DNA from: Heliocidaris erythrogramma
Taxonomy: Eukaryota > Echinodermata > Echinoidea > Camarodonta > Echinometridae
NCBI GenBank assembly: GCA_025617745.1
Contig: CM046861.1
Location: forward strand, 18,387,563 to 18,451,562
Direction: 5' to 3'
DNA: 64,000 bases
In this document: piece by piece, positions 58,040 to 64,000 of the stretch
Numbering within the stretch: position 1 is the first letter of the stretch
How the letters are laid out: every line of letters begins with the position of its first letter
Made by a program: the position numbers and the translations under genes
Notes under the pieces: model-generated
The model's database searches: none
Seen by the model: only the letters and a program-made list of their open reading frames with translations
Told to the model about the DNA's origin: nothing

Positions 58040-59807
58040 GTCTTCTTCTACATGCAGCATTTTACATCCAAAAGAAATAAACTACATATATATTTTTTTC
58101 ATCTGTGTGCTTTGGAAATCTCCAAATTACCTCTGGGAAACTAAGAAGGGGAAAAAAAGAGCTCAAGGAATAAACAAAATAGACCTACATGATCAAAACC
58201 CTTTGCCAGGAAATGTAATTTTTACATAAGAAATCTAAAAAGAGCTCCTGTGAACAAAGAGGTTTTTCCCCTTCTTTTTTTAAAAACAATATCAAATAAG
58301 TAGTACTATATGATTAAGCATGGTAGTGAACATGCTGTAATTTCTCAATTTCCATAGATTCCAACCTCTGAAAGTGGGTGATGAGGGACATTAAATATTT
58401 TTCATGATTCTTTTTGTTGTGCAGCAAGTCTGGTGAACTTTGGTTAACTTTTACTCCTATTGATTCTAAAGAAAGAATATTTTTTTGTAAAGAAATATGT
58501 CTAAATGAATGAAACTTCTGAATGGAGATGTCATTAGCATTCATTTGTTGCTATTCTTTCTCTAAATATTGCAAATTCAGTGAATTTTTCTCATAAGAAA
58601 AAAAAAATGCAGATGAATTAAACGTGTTGGTTCTATGTGTGCGAACACAACCTCATTGTCTGTAAAAGTAGTGAATCATGATTGATGTACATTTATATGA
58701 ATCGTCATACAATATAAATTTTCGCTTCACTGTATACAATGTACGGTATGATATTCTTAGGCAATTTTGGTCTGTCCTTTACAGATAACAAAAGTTAAAT
58801 TCCCCCTGTGTCATTCACTGATATCAAATATATGATAGCCTTTCTCTAAATAGGTACATTAAAATTTCTGTATATCATACCAATGATAAATTAATCATCA
58901 AATCATTAATTGCCAAATTATCAAAATTATTGAATGGTATTAAACTGTCTCTTCAAAAGCACTTTACTACCTTATTGTGGAAGGCCTAAAATACTTGTCT
59001 ACCTTCTTTACTATCCCTCACATAGAGAAAATTTAACCAAACCAATTAATAAGCTCTTGTCTCGTAAAAAATGTGATTGCAGATGACAAATTTCTACTGT
59101 TGCCTTCCCACTGATAGAGTAGTAATTTCTCAATCAATTACAAGGAACACACTGGATAAAGACCTCCGATATTTCACTTCAGATGAGGTACAGAGAGAGC
59201 GCCATGCATTGCCCAAATTCTTCTTAATTATCTCTTCTCTTCCCAGCCACATTCCCATGTCTGGTGAATCTGCTTTGAATGACAAAGCTTGGTATCTAGT
59301 CCAAGAACTGGCCTATATCCATTCCCTTTCATAAAACAGTAACCTACATGTTGTAGAGTTTTCAGTTTATTGACTGCTCCAAGTCCCCTCCCCCCCCCCC
59401 CCCTCCATTTTTATCCACGTACGTCCAGCCCTGTATTCTTCTTAACAATTTAAACCTGACACCAAGTTTAAGTTCAAACTAAGACAAGTTTAATGCAGGG
59501 ACAACTTGGACAAAAGAGCTTTGGCTAAACTTTAAACCAAGCTTTAACCCAGTTTAATATTGAATTATGGCCATTTTGCTCATGGTCAGATTAATCCATT
59601 TGAGTACAGTATCTCCTTTTAGCAAAGTTCTTGGATTATCTGTTGTTCCAGATTGCTAGGAATTACACAATATATATAGCATAAAGAGCAAATATCACAA
59701 ATTTCGAGTCCACTTCTGTACGTTGTGCCATTCACGAATAAGAGTGATTAAATTGTAACAAATCATTAAAGTATCGAAACAAGCTGCTGAAAACTGCTTA
59801 TCCAATA
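58040..59807. other. Non-coding
   Basis: AT-rich; a C run at 59392-59404. 59440-59560 (AGTTTAAGTTCAAACTAAG, AACTTTAAACCAAGCTTTAA) may be an eroded relative of the element at 48219-48473. Confidence 0.5.
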
Positions 59808-60251
59808 CTGTATAAGCTGATATTTTCGCGAATGGCGACCTCTGCCACATATTCGCGTGTTGTTAAATTCGCGTTCACCACCACACAACAGATCTAGGGA
59901 AAGACATGAAGGGATAAATAACCTAAACAGAGTTGATATTCCCCATCTGAAAGTGGAAAAAGCGAATACATTTACACATCGCGGGCGCGGGAATTGTAAT
60001 GGGGCCAAAAAAATCTGAGCAAGCAATTGTTATTGCTAGCTAGAGTAGGCATGCTAGGGGATCGCGAAGCGACAACGCATGGTTTGTACTACTAATAGTA
60101 CAGCACTGTATTGTTCGCCTTGTAAAAATGTGCTCTCGTAATGTTGCATGTTCATATGAGAATATTTTCGCGTGTTGTTAAATTCGCGGGTGATATTTCA
60201 TTCGCGAAATTCGCGAAAATAAAACCCTCGCGAAAATAACAGCTTATACAG
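59808..60251. mobile_element. TA-flanked MITE with TTTTCGCGAA motifs
   Basis: TA lies at 59806-59807 and 60252-60253. Ends CTGTATAAGCTGATATTTTC and CGAAAATAACAGCTTATACAG are inverted repeats, and the interior is rich in TCGCGAA. This fits Tc1/mariner-type insertion. The flanks also share a direct repeat, ACTGCTTATCCAATA. Confidence 0.8.
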
Positions 60252-61175
60252 TAATAACTGCTTATCCAATAATAGCGAGCCAATGGAGTAAAATCACTAA
60301 AGTCTCTAAATTGGCAACACAGTGTAAAATATAATTACCATTTTTGTGTACAAATTGGCAATTTTTTCTATTAAATTTTGCAATTTTTATTCACATTGGT
60401 TTATTAAAAAATAAATATTTTTATTTTTTCAAACTATGAAAGAGTGGAAAATAAGAATGATTTGTTGCTAATTTGAAGATGGGAAAACTGATTAATCTCG
60501 ACCTTATGAAAACTGAAAGTTCTGCTACAGATTAAATCAATCCCAGTTCCATGATTATAAAGACTTCAGCCATTAATAAATTCCTCTACCTTGCCAGCAA
60601 AACAGTCTCCATGTTTGCATATTAGTGTAAATGTCTACAGGCACTGTCTTATCAATACCAATGTCAGCGGGTTATCATGAGCACAGATGACATTCACAGC
60701 CAAGTATCTTCATGTTACATGTGGACATTGTATTCAATCACCACACTATCACACACTCCATTCATCAGATGCCATCTCCATAAAGAAGGTGGGTTTGCTG
60801 CATAGTAGTACATGTACAGGTACAAGTCTTTTCAAATCTGTGAACAGACAATTGATCCAGGTGAAAGTTAATTTGTGAGCTTTCTCTTTCCATTTATGCC
60901 AGTTTGGAAGATTATTATAGTAAAAATGTCCCCTGAAAAGGATTTTTCCTCAAATGTCCTCATATATTCGAAATATGACGAGAAATAGCTGAAATGTTCT
61001 GGTCGAACATTCATTTACATTGTGTGTGCAGTCCCATGTACCCATTTCTGTGTGTAGTGCATGTGCTTTTCAGCGAGAATGGGTCAATGTCTTATCATTT
61101 TGATGATTCAAGAACCTCACAATACACACCAATTCTTATGTACATGAATGAAGACATGATCAACCTTTCCCAATA

Positions 61176-61391
61176 GACCGCTTTGGTAATGTATGCAAAT
61201 TTTATATATACCTTTCAAACAAAGGTGGTTCTTGACAACCTGAAAGCTTGCCGGGCATAGCAACAAATAATGTATGCAAACTGAATTCCAAGCATTGAGG
61301 CCGTTTATAAAAAGCAGGTTAATGGAATAGCTCGTCACTAGGTGGTCAAAGAATATATGTGCATAAATCTGTATACATTACAGAAGCGGTG
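61176..61391. mobile_element. 216-bp TA-flanked MITE inside the dispersed repeat
   Basis: TA at 61174-61175 and 61392-61393. Ends GACCGCTTTGGTAATGTATG and CATTACAGAAGCGGTG are inverted repeats. Copies 1 and 2 of the host repeat read straight through this point, confirming insertion. Confidence 0.75.
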
Positions 61392-61436
61392 TATTGCTTT
61401 AAGACAGTTTCTTTCACAATTCAATCTCGTGACCAG

Positions 61437-61633
61437 CACCGCTTCATAAAACTGGTCATCAATGACAAGTTGCAATAAGCTACTGAAATCCTTGCATCTG
61501 ATTGGCCGAGAGCAAATTTGTCGGTAAAAATCACCAACAAGACACTTGATCAATTCAATTCAATTCATTTATTTCACATTTGCATAAAAAACAAAATATA
61601 TAACATTAGAAAAATAAATAGGATCAAACGCCC
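61437..61633. repeat. Second insertion in the dispersed repeat, LINE/SINE-tail-like
   Basis: About 200 bp lies between GACCAG and CCAGAACTCAA, which are contiguous in copies 1 and 2. It includes ATTCAATTCAATTCATTTAT TTC, resembling a retroelement 3' end, and a CCAG direct repeat at the borders. Confidence 0.5.
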
Positions 61634-61640
61634 CCCAGAA

Positions 61641-62855
61641 CTCAATTTTATTTTATAAGTTCAGACAAGGTCAAACAAACAAAAAAAAAAAAAAAAAAAA
61701 TGCAATGTAACATTTGTGTAGTCCCATATATACAAGTTACATGTCCAGGTAAAAAAAACCTGCCGATTTTTGTTTTTTTTTCTCCTTTTTATTCATTCAA
61801 TTTTTACAATCTTAGCTGCTCCTGGAAGGTAACCCATTTAGCAAACTCTGAGGGTGGTTTACATGGCTCACAGTATGTGGGAAATGGTGATATTTAGATC
61901 TATAGCTCTCTCCACACACAGTAAATTGATCCCATGTACAGCTCCGTAGGCCAGTACCAGATTGATAAGCCAAGGAGCTTGTACAGCTAGGCAGTATCTA
62001 CAGGACGTCTACTAAACCTATGCAAAGTTTTACAGAATTTTCTGCGAGTGATTCTGCAAAAGGGATGAAGTACCTTCAATAGATAACTACATGTATTTCA
62101 CAACTTGAATTGGATGAATCTCTGTCGTTACTGGCCATCTTGTGAAATAATCCACTGTTAATTCACTGTGTACACAAAGAACTGATACTGTGCAAAGTGA
62201 ATGAGGGCTGGACTATTTCACAAGAATGCAATGATACTAAAAGCCTGAACATACCTTTCCTGATCTACAACCATCTTGAAACACTGCAACTCAAGTCATG
62301 ACAAGATGGTAAGTTCCACACCATCTGAAAAAGCTGTTAATTCCACTTGTAAATCCTTCACAGACAGCTTCCAGAATGTTTTAATCTAACCACATCGATA
62401 GATTACCTCCCTTCATTCAAATATTAACCATTTATTCCCTAACATAAAATGTTTCTTTTTGCATTCAGGAGTCTAAGAAAACCCTTTTGCAAGTCACAAT
62501 TCCCCAAGTGCTATTCACATCCTGTATTTCATACTTCTAAGGATTCAAAATTGCCAAAGCCATTTACTTGCAAATTCTTGCAAATTCTTGCAAATACTTG
62601 CAACTACATTGTATCTGCTTGAGAAACTTGTGCAAAGTGCATTGCTTACAATTATTTCAAAACCATCTGTTTGCTTTGATGGGCCAACATTGCAATAATT
62701 CCTCCCATTGTTATACTGCACATGTTTAAAATTCAAAGGGCAACAGTTTTTACATGTATGTACATTCTCTTTATCTAAAGTGACAAAAGAGAGCCATGTG
62801 TTGTGCATCCCACAGCCTGTATGTGTACATGTACATTTACAAGGCTATATTTATG
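61641..62855. other. Non-coding
   Basis: A 20-A run near 61681 and AT-rich sequence; no gene or element is recognised. Confidence 0.5.
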
Positions 62856-62859
62856 TTAA

Positions 62860-64000
62860 AGGGTGACTAAAACAGAAAATTAATTGCCCTTTTTTTGTAG
62901 GAAGGAGTCATCAGGAGCCAAAAAATATCTATCTCATACTTTTTTATAATCATTTGAAAAGTTGCTGATTTACAGAGTCATAAGCCCCGCCCCTGAAAAA
63001 ACCCATCAAAGCGACATCTGATCACATGATCTGTGACATACGAGAGGTAAAGGAAAATATTCCACCCATTTGTATACAAAGCCCGCCCGCAGGCTTTGCA
63101 GGCCCAGCCCGGTACGGTGCCGAACTCAAGCATGATGTTCACCGCATCGACCATTTGCATTGCATATTTTTGTGTTTAAATCCTCACAATAACGTTGATT
63201 TGGGGACACAGTTTCATCAATAATGCCGAATCGGTGTACAGTTGCGGGCTGTAGCAAGACCACTAAAGATGATGTAAGCCATGGAATTTGCAGGTCGCAA
63301 AGGAAAAGCTCACACGGGCAGAGTGGCAAGGGCCGGCCAAGTCAGTGGAGTACAATCTGCAGTGATCACTTTACCGAAGATGATTTTGAGGATCCTGGCC
63401 TGTATTCCAAATTTGACATGCAGAATAGGAGAAGCAAGCTAAAAGATTCAGCACCTCCAACGATCAGACTTGGAGTCAAGTCTTCCAATCTTTTTTCAAC
63501 ATCGTCTCCAGCAGCTTCACCCGTAACTCCAGGCCCTGGCGCGTCTTCTGCGAGGGGTTCAAACATATAACATGGTCGAATGCCCCTTGCCACTTGAGCT
63601 TCTTTGCCTTTGTGATCTGACAAATCTTCTGATAAATCAGAGTTCGTATCTGGCTTTAAAAAAATCCTCCAACTCGGAATCGCGGTCACTTTTCATCTCT
63701 CTATATCAGTTACTTGTATTCAGCCAAAATCTAAGTCGGTACTTCCGTATGTACATGTAAAGCGAAGTAAAAAAAAAAAAAAGCCAAAAGCGAAGTAAAA
63801 AAAAGCCGAAAGTGAAATAAACAAAAGCACTAACCAGTCGCTAAGTATGAGGGGAACATACATGTAGTTGCTGTACTAAAGATGTGTAGTACATTTTACA
63901 GACGCATAAAACGGCTGTGCATGCGTTTAAGACCAATGCAAATCTCTCGTTCGGCAAGTTCAGATGTATGAGAACATTGTTTAAAAAAGTTAAAAAACAA
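62860..64000 (+). mobile_element. Kolobok-like THAP transposon, copy 2 (runs off the window)
   Basis: TTAA at 62856-62859 is followed by AGGGTGACTAAAACAG, the terminal repeat seen in the MITE at 57687. The next 130 bp match that MITE, then comes a THAP frame at 63223 and sequence matching copy 1 through 63960. The right end lies beyond the window. Whether a transposase core follows cannot be seen here. Confidence 0.75.
63223..63570 (+). pseudogene. THAP zinc-finger reading frame of the transposon
   Basis: The 115-residue frame has Cys5 and Cys10 (MPNRCTVAGC), Trp42 and CSDHF (Cys46, His49), so the C2CH ligands and the CSDHF signature remain. The middle, where copy 1 keeps ILFPKD, is deleted, which shortens the domain and probably destroys the fold. 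After residue 115 a stop follows, while homology to copy 1 continues in other frames. THAP fingers bind DNA at transposon ends in related systems; this one is likely inactive. Confidence 0.7.

Larger units (their letters stand above)
60852..61640 (+). repeat. ~310-bp dispersed repeat, copy 3, interrupted twice
   Basis: Matches copies 1 and 2 from TTTGTGAGCT to the GAACTCAATTTTATTTT end, but is broken by insertions at 61176-61391 and about 61437-61633. Confidence 0.75.

Overview
This is a eukaryotic, repeat-dense, AT-rich window, most likely from an echinoderm and probably a sea urchin. Four things point there: an intron-poor UNC5C-like gene (an expanded family in echinoids, from general knowledge), foldback transposons resembling the classic sea-urchin TU elements, many TTAA-flanked DNA transposons, and very abundant G/C homopolymers. 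The species call is inference; another marine invertebrate deuterostome is possible.

Only two host genes are supported. (1) On the + strand at 1549-4303, a two-exon UNC5C-like (ZUD-type) signalling protein has an N-terminal membrane anchor, then ZU5, UPA, an acidic linker and a death domain. It has no netrin-binding extracellular part. (2) On the - strand at 35043-46462, seven exons with matching splice phases encode the C-terminal KH and Tudor domains and tail of AKAP1, the mitochondrial A-kinase anchor and RNA-binding scaffold. The N-terminal exons are not securely located. Decayed partial copies sit just 5' of two AKAP1 exons.

The rest is mostly mobile and repetitive DNA. 4.4-6.0 kb: a THAP-encoding, TTAA-type (Kolobok-like) element on the - strand, itself hit by a CAGTGGCG-type transposon and a 76-bp palindrome, both provable from the second copy at 62.9-64 kb. 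7.8-10.7 kb and 14.8-19.6 kb: two large foldback elements whose arms are tandem short repeats. 20.5-25.2 kb: a decayed L1/Tx1-like LINE on the - strand, split by a 1.8-kb CAGTGGCG-type element. 26-27.4 kb: a palindromic mini-insert and an element with about 220-bp inverted repeats. 27.4-35 kb: no recognisable gene. 35-47 kb: AKAP1 with transposons, a ~147-bp tandem array and a SINE in its introns. 47-64 kb: non-coding sequence with at least eight inverted-repeat elements and a TGACCTTTGACC-bearing tandem array.

The most unusual signals are very short palindromic insertions (27-76 bp) flanked by 7-8 bp target duplications at three places, the fossil exon copies in AKAP1, and unrelated-looking arrays that all carry a nuclear-receptor DR1-like motif. 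All comparisons were made by eye within this window; no database search was run.
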